From Guyparkeria sp. SCN-R1 (GTDB lineage: Bacteria > Pseudomonadota > Gammaproteobacteria > Halothiobacillales > Halothiobacillaceae): a stretch of 64,000 nt of DNA. This document shows, piece after piece, positions 1 through 6,769 of the stretch (position 1 is the stretch's first letter; each line of letters opens with the position of its first letter). The stretch is taken from positions 1 to 64,000 of the forward strand of contig NZ_QZMT01000011.1 in NCBI RefSeq assembly GCF_003932495.1, written 5' to 3'. Under the pieces are notes generated by a model. It saw only the letters and a program-made list of their open reading frames with translations, had not been told where the DNA came from and did no database searches. The translations under genes were made by a program, and so were the position numbers.

Positions 1-4
1 CCAT

Positions 5-47
5 AAGAAAACCCCTGTCAGTTGGATGGGTGTCCAACTTTCAGGGG
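5..47 (-). terminator. Hairpin with T-tract, or IS3-like inverted-repeat end
   Basis: Positions 12-26 and 33-47 form a 15-nt inverted repeat with 13 paired positions. On the minus strand the stem is followed by TTTTCTT, the form of an intrinsic terminator. Part of the same sequence, TGTCCAACTTTCAGGGGTCA at 31-50, also resembles the terminal repeats of IS3-family elements, which often end in TGACCCC with a TTGGACA-like core. No minus-strand gene ends here inside the window, so an insertion-sequence remnant is as likely as a working terminator. Confidence 0.35.
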
Positions 48-97
48 TCACTTCATTTGAAGCGGGGTTTTCTGATATGGACATGCCGATATCGCAC

Positions 98-113
98 CTG
101 GTGGCTATGGGTG
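98..113. repeat. Left copy of a tRNA-Met 3'-end direct repeat (putative att site)
   Basis: CTGGTGGCTATGGGTG matches positions 2505-2520 exactly. The right copy is the CCA end, discriminator, acceptor strand and start of the T stem of the tRNA-Met gene. After three differing bases both copies continue with TCGAA. A detached copy of a tRNA 3' end downstream of that tRNA is the usual signature of site-specific integration by a tyrosine recombinase. No integrase is visible between the copies. Confidence 0.6.
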
Positions 114-238
114 CCATCGAAAATACGGCCACAGACCGCAACGCAACGCGGTTTGTGTCAGTGTGGACCATTCCGCCTCCCACTCTGGTCCCCACCTTTG
201 CGGCCGGTTGCAAGCAAATCACAGGGGGACAATCTGAC

Positions 239-385
239 ATGACAGCCAAGGCAATGACAGCAACGGGCCACGGACAGTCCGCCCGATTCAAGACAGCCGC
301 CAGCCGGGTAGGGGGGCAGCATGATGGCCTGGGAAAAGCTTTCCCCGACTCCGGCGGACATTCCGCAGCTTGTAGCTCACGCTGA
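239..385 (+). CDS. Unknown 48-aa ORF, island-encoded
   Basis: I do not recognise this short ORF. Its main support is a good purine-rich ribosome-binding sequence, AGGGGGA at 223-229, nine bases before the ATG. The predicted peptide is rich in Ala, Gly, Ser and Thr and has no membrane segment or clear domain. It overlaps the start of the next ORF at 321 in another frame, which would allow translational coupling. It could equally be leader sequence rather than a gene. Confidence 0.25.
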   Translation: MTAKAMTATGHGQSARFKTAASRVGGQHDGLGKAFPDSGGHSAACSSR

Positions 386-734
386 GGGCGTCCGGTATGA
401 CTTCAGATCAAAGAAGTGGGTAGGCGACCTCTCGAAAGAGACAGCCCGCGCCACCCTTAAGGCCCTGGTATTCGCGGCCGATGATCTAACGCGCTCGATC
501 CCGGCGGTTGTACAGGTGACCGATGACGCATCATCACAGCGCGAAACGGAAAGCGCGCCCCGGTCTACGTCCGACTACGCCTCGTGGTTAGGGGACGCTC
601 TAATAGCACGCGACCAGGTGGCGACCACGATCACCAGCGCGGCCACGCTTGCCGGTCAGGCTACCGGCGCAGCCTATCTGCTCTTTGAGTACGTTGCCAG
701 TGCGCAGGAAGCGGAAAGCCGGAAACAGACCTAG
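321..734 (+). CDS. Hypothetical protein, island-encoded
   Basis: The predicted product is 137 aa with no motif that I recognise. It begins MMAWEKLSPTP and is a soluble, mixed-charge protein without a signal peptide; the second half (residues 90-135) is Ala/Thr-rich and probably helical. The start is supported by a strong purine tract (AGGGGGG) five bases upstream. A GC-rich hairpin followed by T residues lies just downstream at 763-795, so the ORF looks like a complete transcription unit. It lies between the two tRNA-Met-derived direct repeats, which suggests accessory DNA. No function can be assigned. Confidence 0.5.
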   Translation: MMAWEKLSPTPADIPQLVAHAEGVRYDFRSKKWVGDLSKETARATLKALVFAADDLTRSIPAVVQVTDDASSQRETESAPRSTSDYASWLGDALIARDQVATTITSAATLAGQATGAAYLLFEYVASAQEAESRKQT

Positions 735-762
735 GCATTGCTTCACCAGTGCACCGGCACAG

Positions 763-795
763 CCCCGCCTGAACAACCGGCGCGGGGTTTTCTCG
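763..795 (+). terminator. Intrinsic terminator after the 137-aa hypothetical gene
   Basis: CCCCGC (763-768) pairs with GCGGGG (782-787), followed by TTTTCTCGTT. It lies 29 bp after the stop codon of the gene ending at 734. The stretch from here to 983 shows no gene, only short T-runs and falling GC content. Confidence 0.6.
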
Positions 796-983
796 TTGTA
801 CCTGGCGACCCATCCGCCAGCGATGGAACGCGGCACCCTCGTTTTTTGATTTTTCGGACGCAAAAAACGCTACCCGCAGTCGTTCTGCCTCTGGGGTTGG
901 TTGAACTTTTCTGCGCTTAGGCCGTCCATTTATCGCTTGGCTAGTGTCATCCATTTGTCATCTTGTTAGCAGTTAGAAACCAG

Positions 984-1103
984 AATGTAGCTAGGCGATT
1001 ATTCAGGAATCCGAATACAGTTGGGCGAGTATCTAGGAATCACAATACCGTTATTCGGGTATTTAGAAAACCCGATATAGCTGGGTGAGTATTTAGAAAT
1101 CAC
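984..1103 (+). repeat. Four 30-bp imperfect tandem repeats upstream of the P-loop gene
   Basis: Units lie at 984-1013, 1014-1043, 1044-1073 and 1074-1103 with no spacer between them. Most copies show AATA(C/T)AG(C/T)TGGGCGAGTAT followed by TTAGAAATCAC. The first half carries an interrupted dyad, AATAC then ten bases then GTAT. A degraded fifth unit may precede the array (AGTTAGAAACCAG at 971-983). The last unit ends five bases before the ribosome-binding sequence (AAAGGTG) of the gene at 1115. Phased dyads next to a start codon suggest an operator array or iteron-like binding sites; this is inference. Confidence 0.75.
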
Positions 1104-1114
1104 AAAGGTGAATT

Positions 1115-1681
1115 ATGGCAAAACTGACGATCATTGTCGGCGTCGGGGCCTCCGGGAAGTCAACGCTACGTAAGCAGATTTGTGAAAAGACTGGTGCCCG
1201 GGGTTTTGAAGACGGGACTGCGGTGCCGCGGGGCAATGACAGACGAAGAGCCGGTCATCGCGCTCTTCCGGAGTTGGTGGCGAGACTGCTCGGGCCATCC
1301 GCACAAGATTGTGTGTTGGACGAGTCACATCTCGTGCATGAGAGGTTTCGGAAAGAGTTTCAGCGTTTTTGTGACAAACACCTGCCCGGAGTCGAACAAG
1401 AGTGGATTTTCTTTAACAATGACCTGGCTGCCTGCGCAAGTAACGCTTATTTCGACGCTATGAACCATGGGAGGAAAGACGCGAGCCGCTTTCGATCAAT
1501 ATTGGGTCAGAGCAAGAAGTACGTCGTCCCGGAAGTTGGTAGCTATCCCGGCCACGACCAAGTGCTCTCTGTCTATCAACAAGAGAAACCGCAATTTCGG
1601 ACTGGCGAAGAAGAAAAAGCGCGTAAGTGGTTAAAAGCCGCTATCAAAGCGGTTGAGAATGGTGAGGAGTTCCCAGTTTAA
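1115..1681 (+). CDS. P-loop NTPase, AAA_33/zeta-toxin-like small-molecule or polynucleotide kinase fold
   Basis: This 188-aa product opens with a Walker A motif at residues 10-17 (GVGASGKST region) typical of small P-loop kinases. An LDESH segment near residue 70 could serve as Walker B. A small helical lid-like middle and a Lys/Glu-rich C-terminus follow. That architecture is seen in AAA_33, zeta-toxin and phage-type kinases, but the substrate cannot be read from the sequence. The start is fixed by AAAGGTG seven bases upstream, directly after the 30-bp tandem repeats. GC content is lower than in the core genes of the window. It is followed after 44 bp by a broken HNH-nuclease-like gene, so the pair may once have formed a defence or toxin-type module; that is speculative. 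Confidence 0.6.
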   Translation: MAKLTIIVGVGASGKSTLRKQICEKTGARGFEDGTAVPRGNDRRRAGHRALPELVARLLGPSAQDCVLDESHLVHERFRKEFQRFCDKHLPGVEQEWIFFNNDLAACASNAYFDAMNHGRKDASRFRSILGQSKKYVVPEVGSYPGHDQVLSVYQQEKPQFRTGEEEKARKWLKAAIKAVENGEEFPV

Positions 1682-1725
1682 CAGGCCGCCGTTGGGCGGT
1701 TGCAATAGATATTCGGACAAAAATA

Positions 1726-2335
1726 ATGAGCAAACATTTATTTGAATATGTCCAAAAAACTTGTCTCGCCGTTTTAACGAAATCTGACGCAGAATTTCGC
1801 CAAAGAAACGATGGTGATGATGCAAGGAAAACTTTTTACGGAAAATTAAATGGAATCGCTTTATCGGGATTTTTAAGCGTGATTTATTGCCTATGGTCGT
1901 TGGCAAGTCAGTAGGGGCTAATTGGTCAGATAATGAAGGTTGGCTTGTGCCGATTGAATGGACCGTTCAGCCATCGCCGGTTAGACCGAAAACACATATT
2001 GGACGCATCGCTCCGTTGCTTCCGGATAAATACTCGCCGATACAATCCAACGGCAACGGAAATCAAGGGTGCTACCTTGCGCACATATCGAGAGACCTTG
2101 GTTTGCTCTTTCTATCTTTTAATGGACGAGTTGCTCAGCTGGCAGAGCTTGAAGAAGAACTTCAAGAACAAGAAATCGTGGATCAGATACGGGATTCACC
2201 TAGACAGCCCACGGAAAAAGAACCGCTCGTTCGAGCCAGACAGGGACAGGGGGCTTCAGGCTTCGTCTGATGCGGATCGAGCTTACCGGGGTGGAAGACA
2301 CGATAGGTCGAAACGTTTTCAAAGACGCGAACTGA
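1726..2335 (+). pseudogene. Broken HNH endonuclease-like gene (N-terminal and linker parts only)
   Basis: Three reading frames must be joined to read one protein. Residues from 1726 run to about 1870 in frame 1. Frame 3 continues KRDLLPMVVGKSVGANW to about 2250 and includes LLPDKYSPIQSNGNGNQG and TEKEPLVRARQGQG. Frame 2 then reads GFRLRLMRIELTGVED to a stop at 2333-2335. From memory of the family, these blocks match the region before the catalytic HNH domain of a group of bacterial HNH endonucleases. The HNH domain itself is absent. Each frame change lies at a five-base homopolymer (T at 1870-1874, G at 2249-2253) and fits loss of one base, so either real decay or homopolymer sequencing error is possible. 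Truncation before the HNH domain argues for real decay. Confidence 0.5.
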
Positions 2336-2382
2336 GAAGAACCTTCCATATGGAAGTGAGGCGGGTAACAATTGTTTGAGGT

Positions 2383-2419
2383 GAGAGGCGCAGCATTCCT
2401 GATAAGTTGCGTCTCTTTT
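2383..2419 (+). terminator. Possible intrinsic terminator closing the island genes
   Basis: GAGAGGCGCA at 2383-2392 can pair, with one bulge, with TGCGTCTC at 2408-2415, followed by TTTT. It lies about 50 bp after the HNH-like pseudogene on the same strand. Confidence 0.4.
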
Positions 2420-2456
2420 GTCGTTACCATGCCCTTCGGGTGGCCGACCGAGCAAT

Positions 2457-2497
2457 AAAAAAGGCCTAGGTGTTCACGGAGAACGACCTAAGCCTTT
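2457..2497 (-). terminator. Intrinsic terminator of the tRNA-Met transcript
   Basis: AAGGC-TAGGT-GTTC at 2461-2475 pairs with GAAC-ACCTA-GCCTT at 2481-2496 with one mismatch and one bulge. On the minus strand it is followed by six T residues (A-run 2457-2462). It lies just beyond the tRNA 3' end, inside the putative island boundary. Confidence 0.7.
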
Positions 2498-2504
2498 AAT
2501 AATA

Positions 2505-2520
2505 CTGGTGGCTATGGGTG
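2505..2520. repeat. Right copy of the tRNA-Met 3'-end direct repeat (putative att site)
   Basis: Identical to 98-113. Positions 2506-2520 are the functional 3' end of the tRNA-Met gene, so the resident gene stays intact, as expected when an element integrates into a tRNA 3' end. The enclosed segment is about 2.4 kb. Confidence 0.6.
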
Positions 2521-2582
2521 GATTCGAACCACCGACTCCGGCATTATGAGTGCCGTGCTCTAACCAGCTGAGCTACATAGCC
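2506..2582 (-). tRNA. tRNA-Met (CAT), elongator type
   Basis: A complete 77-nt cloverleaf with encoded CCA. The acceptor stem pairs GGCTATG with CATAGCC, the anticodon loop is CTCATAA with anticodon CAT, and the T arm contains GGTTCGAATCC. The body resembles the Escherichia coli elongator tRNA-Met rather than the initiator. It lies downstream of ychF, as in Pseudomonas, and may be cotranscribed with it. Its 3' end appears to be an integration site. Confidence 0.95.
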
Positions 2583-2664
2583 AAGCGAGGCGCGCATTAT
2601 CGGGATTCCCCGACGGGTTGTCAACCCTGTCCGCGCGCCTTTTCACGCGGAATTCGACCTCCGT

Positions 2665-3759
2665 TCAGACGTTGAAGCGGAAGTGCACGATATCCCCTTC
2701 GTGCATGACGTAATCCTTGCCTTCCAGGCGCCATTTGCCGGCTTCCTTGGCCCCTTGCTCGCCACCACCGGCGACGAAATCGTCGTAGGCAACCACCTCG
2801 GCGCGGATGAACCCCTTCTCGAAGTCAGTGTGGATCACGCCGGCCGCCTGCGGGGCAGTCATGCCGCGCTTGATTGTCCAGGCACGCACCTCTTTCACGC
2901 CGGCAGTGAAGTAGGTCTGCAGGCCGAGCAGGTCGTAGCCGGCGCGGATCACGCGATCGAGGCCCGGTTCCTCGAGGCCCATTTCCTCGAGGAACATGGC
3001 CTTGTCCTCGCCCTCGAGGTCGATGAGCTCGGCCTCGGTGGTCGCGCACACGGGTACCACCGTCGCGTCCTCGCGCGCGGCAAGCTCGCGCACCTGGTCG
3101 AGGAAGGGGTTGTTCTCGAACCCGTTCTCGTCGACGTTGGCGATGAACATCAGCGGCTTGGCGGTGAGCAGGTGGAGGTCGTGGAGCAGGGCGAGCTTGT
3201 CGGCCTCCAGCTTCATGGAACGGACCGAGTGACCCTCGTCGAGCACCTCGGCCACCTGTTTGACCAGCTCGAGCTTCGCCGCGGCGTCCTTGTTCTGGCC
3301 GGACTTGGTCTGCTTGGTCAGCCGCTCGACCGCCTTCTGCACGGTATCGAGGTCGGCGAGCGCCAGCTCGGTGTTGATGACCTCGATGTCGGCGGCCGGG
3401 TCGACCTTGCCGGCCACGTGAATCACGTCGTCATTGGCAAAGCAGCGCACGACCTGCACGATCGCATCGGTCTCGCGGATGTTCGCGAGGAACTGGTTGC
3501 CCAGACCTTCGCCCTTGGAGGCGCCAGCGACCAGCCCGGCGATGTCGACGAATTCCATGCTGGTCGGTATAACGCGCTCGGGCTTGACGATCTCGGCAAG
3601 CGTGTCCAGTCGCGGATCCGGGACGGCGACCACCCCGACGTTCGGCTCGATGGTGCAGAACGGGTAGTTGGCCGCCTGGATGCCGGCCTTGGTCAGTGCA
3701 TTGAACAGGGTGGACTTGCCGACGTTGGGCAGGCCCACGATGCCACAGTTAAAACCCAT
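2665..3759 (-). CDS. ychF: Redox-regulated ATPase YchF (Obg-like)
   Basis: YchF is a ribosome-associated P-loop ATPase of the Obg family, linked to translation and stress control. The 364-aa length is standard. The Walker A segment [15 protein letters not shown] is at residues 8-22, a G3-like [14 protein letters not shown] near 72, and NVDE near 208 replaces the usual NKxD, the change that gives YchF its ATP preference. A TGS domain fills the last 85 residues. A GGAG sequence sits seven bases before the ATG. It is preceded on the minus strand by pth, separated by a 266-bp structured repeat, and followed by tRNA-Met. The pth-ychF order is conserved in gammaproteobacteria. Confidence 0.97.
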   Translation of the reverse strand: MGFNCGIVGLPNVGKSTLFNALTKAGIQAANYPFCTIEPNVGVVAVPDPRLDTLAEIVKPERVIPTSMEFVDIAGLVAGASKGEGLGNQFLANIRETDAIVQVVRCFANDDVIHVAGKVDPAADIEVINTELALADLDTVQKAVERLTKQTKSGQNKDAAAKLELVKQVAEVLDEGHSVRSMKLEADKLALLHDLHLLTAKPLMFIANVDENGFENNPFLDQVRELAAREDATVVPVCATTEAELIDLEGEDKAMFLEEMGLEEPGLDRVIRAGYDLLGLQTYFTAGVKEVRAWTIKRGMTAPQAAGVIHTDFEKGFIRAEVVAYDDFVAGGGEQGAKEAGKWRLEGKDYVMHEGDIVHFRFNV

Positions 3760-3785
3760 AGGGACTCCGTTGATTCAGTGTTTAG

Positions 3786-4051
3786 GGAAGGTCTGCACGA
3801 TTCGATGACGTCTCTGCGGGACCTCCAAGGACCCAGATGCAAGGCGCAGTCCGCCGTGAAGGGCCGTGGCCCTTTACAAGGGCTGCAACGCCGCGGATGG
3901 GTCCTTGGAGGCCCGCCCGGATGGGGCTCGCGGGTTTGTCCGTACTCGTCGTTGCCGTCCCTCGACGGGCAATGAGCCCGTCTTCGGTCCGGCGCCTAGA
4001 TTGCGAACAAACCCGCGAGCCAGAGATGCCATCGAATCGTGCAGACCTTCC
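3786..4051 (-). repeat. 266-bp structured intergenic element, copy A
   Basis: The ends form a 22-bp perfect inverted repeat (3786-3807 with 4030-4051) that extends to about 30 pairs with a mismatch and a wobble. Two further hairpins lie inside: 3925-3939 with 4007-4021 (15 bp, perfect) and 3822-3835 with 3898-3911 (14 bp, perfect). A 7-bp hairpin (3964-3970 with 3976-3982) is nested in the first. Read on the minus strand, the element aligns along its length with the copies at 14575-14840 and 52066-52331, which have exactly the same length. It fills the gap between the end of pth and the start of ychF. No coding function is apparent. Confidence 0.85.
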
Positions 4052-4100
4052 TTAGGCGCGGCCGGGCAGGGCGGTCGCGGAATGTGTGCGTGTTGCCCTC

Positions 4101-4685
4101 TCAAGAGGACGGCCGGTAGCTGTTGATGGCCTGCATCAATGCCGGTTCGTCGGCACGGATCAGGTCGGGCGCCAGGTGACGGATTTCGATCACGGCGTCG
4201 TCGATCAGCCGGCGTTCGTCGGGCGGGGCGCTGGTGAGCACGTAGCCGACCACGGCGTCGCGGTGTCCCGGATGCCCCACGCCGATACGCAGGCGCCAGA
4301 AATTCGCGCTGCCCAGGGCCGCCTGGATGTCCTTGAGGCCATTGTGACCGCCGTGACCGCCGCCGCACTTCAGGCGTAGGCGGCCGGGCGGCAGGTCGAG
4401 TTCATCGTGGATCACGAGGATCTCTTCCGGGGCAATCTTGAAGAATTGCGCCAATGGACCCACGGATTGCCCCGAGCGGTTCATGAAGGTGTCCGGGCGC
4501 AATAGCCGCAGGTCAACCCCGTCGACCATCACCCGGGTAACCGCGCCCTTGAATTTCCGCTCCTCGGCCCAGTGGCCGCCCAGCGTCGCCGCAATCGCAT
4601 CCACGGCCCAGAAGCCGGCGTTGTGACGCGTGTTGTCGTACTTCTGCCCGGGATTACCCAGTCCCACGATCAGCTTGATACTCAT
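4101..4685 (-). CDS. pth: Peptidyl-tRNA hydrolase
   Basis: Pth cleaves peptidyl-tRNA released from stalled ribosomes and recycles the tRNA in the cytoplasm. The product is 194 aa, the usual bacterial length. VGLGNPGQKYDNTRHNAGF near residue 7 contains the catalytic His. PDTFMNRSG near residue 67 supplies the conserved Asn, and HDELDLPPG near residue 93 the conserved Asp. The gene follows rplY and precedes ychF on the same strand, a standard gammaproteobacterial cluster. A bidirectional hairpin terminator separates it from rplY, so it probably has its own promoter, although I see no clear one. Confidence 0.97.
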   Translation of the reverse strand: MSIKLIVGLGNPGQKYDNTRHNAGFWAVDAIAATLGGHWAEERKFKGAVTRVMVDGVDLRLLRPDTFMNRSGQSVGPLAQFFKIAPEEILVIHDELDLPPGRLRLKCGGGHGGHNGLKDIQAALGSANFWRLRIGVGHPGHRDAVVGYVLTSAPPDERRLIDDAVIEIRHLAPDLIRADEPALMQAINSYRPSS

Positions 4686-4735
4686 GGGCGCGGATTATCG
4701 CATAGCTTGATTGCACCCATACCCGGACCGGAATG

Positions 4736-4766
4736 AAAAAACCCCGATCGATGGATCGGGGTTTTT
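4736..4766 (-). terminator. Intrinsic terminator after rplY
   Basis: CCCCGATCG at 4742-4750 pairs with the complementary GATCGGGG ending at 4761. On the minus strand it is followed by six T residues, about 20 bp after the rplY stop. The plus-strand side also has five T residues, so it could work in both directions. Confidence 0.85.
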
Positions 4767-4786
4767 CGGACATCGGCTGGGGAAGA

Positions 4787-5443
4787 TCAGGCTTCTTCTT
4801 CGCCTTTCTCTTCCTCGCCACCGGTTTCGGGCTGCTCTTCCTCTTCCGGCTCCTTCTCCACCTTCGGCGGGTGGATGGCGACGACGGCAACGTCGTGACC
4901 TTCACCCAGCGCGAGTTCCGGAATGGCAATGCCTTCCGGCAGCTTGATCTCGGAGAGGTGGATGGACTCGTTGACGTCCAGGTCGGCCAGATCGATGGTC
5001 AGGTACTCCGGCAGCTGACGCGGCAGGCACTCGATCTCGATCTCGTTGTGGATGACGCTGATTACGCCACCGGCCTTGGCGCCCTTACTCTCTTCGCGGT
5101 TCTCGAAGTGCAGCGGGACGTGCATGCGCATCTTCTGACCACGGGTGATGCGCTGGAAGTCAGCGTGCAGCACGACGGTGGTCTTGTACGGGTGACGATG
5201 CAGGTCACGCAGGACCACCTCGTCGGTCTCGCCACCGACATTGAGCTCGAGGATATGCGAGAAGAACGCCTCGTGGTCGAGGTGCTTCAGGAGCTCGTTG
5301 TGATTGATGGTCAGCGAGACCGGCGGCTTCTTGCCACCGTAGACGATTGCCGGGATGTTCCCTTCGCGACGCAGGCGGCGGCTCGCACCCTTCCCCAGGT
5401 CATCGCGAACGGACGCTTCAATCTTGAAAGTTTCTTGAGACAT
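4787..5443 (-). CDS. rplY: 50S ribosomal protein L25/general stress protein Ctc
   Basis: Binds 5S rRNA in the large ribosomal subunit. The chosen start gives MSQETFKIEASVRDDLGKG and 218 aa, the long Ctc-type form with an N-terminal L25 domain (residues 1-95) and a C-terminal TL5 beta domain (to about 190). A highly acidic Glu-rich tail of about 30 residues ends the protein. A longer reading frame begins upstream at 5551, but its extra 36 residues do not look like the family and a GGAG lies just before the 5443 ATG. It sits between prs and pth in the conserved order. Confidence 0.95.
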   Translation of the reverse strand: MSQETFKIEASVRDDLGKGASRRLRREGNIPAIVYGGKKPPVSLTINHNELLKHLDHEAFFSHILELNVGGETDEVVLRDLHRHPYKTTVVLHADFQRITRGQKMRMHVPLHFENREESKGAKAGGVISVIHNEIEIECLPRQLPEYLTIDLADLDVNESIHLSEIKLPEGIAIPELALGEGHDVAVVAIHPPKVEKEPEEEEQPETGGEEEKGEEEA

Positions 5444-5541
5444 GATTGGGTCCACTCCAGAAATAAAAACCGCCGGGGCGACGATTGTCCGGCTCCCGGC
5501 GTCTGATGTACGGCTGCGGCCCGCGACCAAGCCACAACCGA

Positions 5542-5573
5542 CGCGCGCCACTCGATCAATCGAGTGGCGCGCG
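5542..5573. repeat. Perfect 15-bp inverted repeat between prs and rplY
   Basis: CGCGCGCCACTCGAT at 5542-5556 is exactly complementary to 5559-5573, with two bases at the centre. No T-tract follows on either strand, so it is not a standard intrinsic terminator. It lies in the 185-bp prs-rplY gap and could be a protein-binding palindrome, an RNA processing hairpin or part of the rplY leader. Confidence 0.6.
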
Positions 5574-5628
5574 AATTGTACAGGGAAAGCCGTTCGGGAG
5601 GAAGGGTAGAGGGGCTTTCTTTGCCTGG

Positions 5629-6588
5629 TCAGTCGTCGTTGTAGAGCGAGCTGACCGATTCGTCGGTGTGAATGCGGCGAATCGTCTCGGCAAGCATGCC
5701 GGCGACCGAAAGCACCCGGATGCGCTCACAGGCCTCGGCCTCGGGTTTCAGCGGCACGGTGTCGGTCACCACCAGCTCGTCGAGGGACGATGCCTCGATG
5801 TTGCTGATCGCGTTGCCCGAGAGGATGGCGTGGGTAGAGTAGGCCACCACCTTGCGGGCTCCGTGCTTCTTGAGTGCATCGGCCGCCTTGCAGAGCGTGC
5901 CGGCGGTGTCGACCATGTCGTCGACCAGCACGCAGGTCTTGCCCTTGACCTCGCCGATGATGTGCATCACCTGGGAGACGTTGGCGCGCGGACGGCGCTT
6001 GTCGATAATGGCGAGATCCGCATCGTCGAGGCGCTTGGCAACGGCCCGAGCGCGGACTACGCCACCGACGTCCGGGGAGACGACGATCAGGTCTTCGTAT
6101 TTCTGCCGCCAGATGTCACCCAGCAAGATAGGGGAGGCGTAAACGTTATCCACCGGGATGTCGAAGAAGCCCTGGATCTGGTCGGCGTGCAGGTCGACGG
6201 TCAGGATGCGATCCACGCCGCCGCTCTGAAGCATGTTGGCCACAACCTTCGCGCTGATCGGCACGCGAGACGAGCGGACGCGACGGTCCTGGCGGGAGTA
6301 GCCGAAGTAGGGGACGACCGCGGTGATGCGGTGAGCCGAGGCCCGACGCAGCGCGTCGGTCATCAGCATGAGCTCCATGACGTGTTCGTTCGTCGGATCG
6401 CAGGTCGGCTGGATGACGAAGATGTCGCGACCGCGGACGTTTTCCAGGAGCTCGACGGCGGATTCACCGTCCGAGAAGTGCGCTACCGATGCCTGTCCGA
6501 GTTGGCTATCCAGGCTTTCCGCAACCCGTTCGGCCAATGGCCGATTCGCGTTGCCCGTGAAGACCATCAAGGAGCGTGTTAGTGACAT
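5629..6588 (-). CDS. prs: Ribose-phosphate pyrophosphokinase
   Basis: Makes PRPP from ribose 5-phosphate and ATP, feeding nucleotide, His and Trp synthesis. The 319-aa product matches the class I enzyme. FSDGES near residue 39 and [14 protein letters not shown] near 50 form the flexible-loop region, [11 protein letters not shown] near 132 includes a catalytic-site His, and [14 protein letters not shown] near 221 is the PRPP-binding loop. It begins 17 bp after the 3' end of tRNA-Gln, so the tRNA is almost certainly processed from an ispE-tRNA-prs transcript, the usual arrangement in this group. Confidence 0.97.
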   Translation of the reverse strand: MSLTRSLMVFTGNANRPLAERVAESLDSQLGQASVAHFSDGESAVELLENVRGRDIFVIQPTCDPTNEHVMELMLMTDALRRASAHRITAVVPYFGYSRQDRRVRSSRVPISAKVVANMLQSGGVDRILTVDLHADQIQGFFDIPVDNVYASPILLGDIWRQKYEDLIVVSPDVGGVVRARAVAKRLDDADLAIIDKRRPRANVSQVMHIIGEVKGKTCVLVDDMVDTAGTLCKAADALKKHGARKVVAYSTHAILSGNAISNIEASSLDELVVTDTVPLKPEAEACERIRVLSVAGMLAETIRRIHTDESVSSLYNDD

Positions 6589-6605
6589 CGGTCTCGCCGG
6601 TTATT

Positions 6606-6682
6606 TGGCTGGGCCGGCAGGATTCGAACCTGCGAATGCCGGAATCAAAATCCGGTGCCTTAACCAACTTGGCGACGGCCCA
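6606..6682 (-). tRNA. tRNA-Gln (TTG)
   Basis: A complete 77-nt cloverleaf with encoded CCA. The acceptor TGGGCCG pairs with CGGCCCA, the anticodon loop is TTTTGAT with anticodon TTG, and the anticodon stem is CCGGA/TCCGG. It lies between ispE and prs, the classical position in pseudomonads. A 10-bp inverted repeat (6703-6712 with 6755-6764) sits between it and the ispE stop. Confidence 0.96.
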
Positions 6683-6769
6683 TTCGAAAGAGGTGCGCAT
6701 CTTAACCAAGCGATCCGGGTTTGCCAAGGGCTGGTGCCGGTTTTTTTCCCTTTTCGCTTGGTTAGCGAT

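Noticed and set aside
984-1103. 30-bp repeats considered as a CRISPR array
   Set aside because: The units abut directly with no spacers and differ from each other; no cas gene is present.
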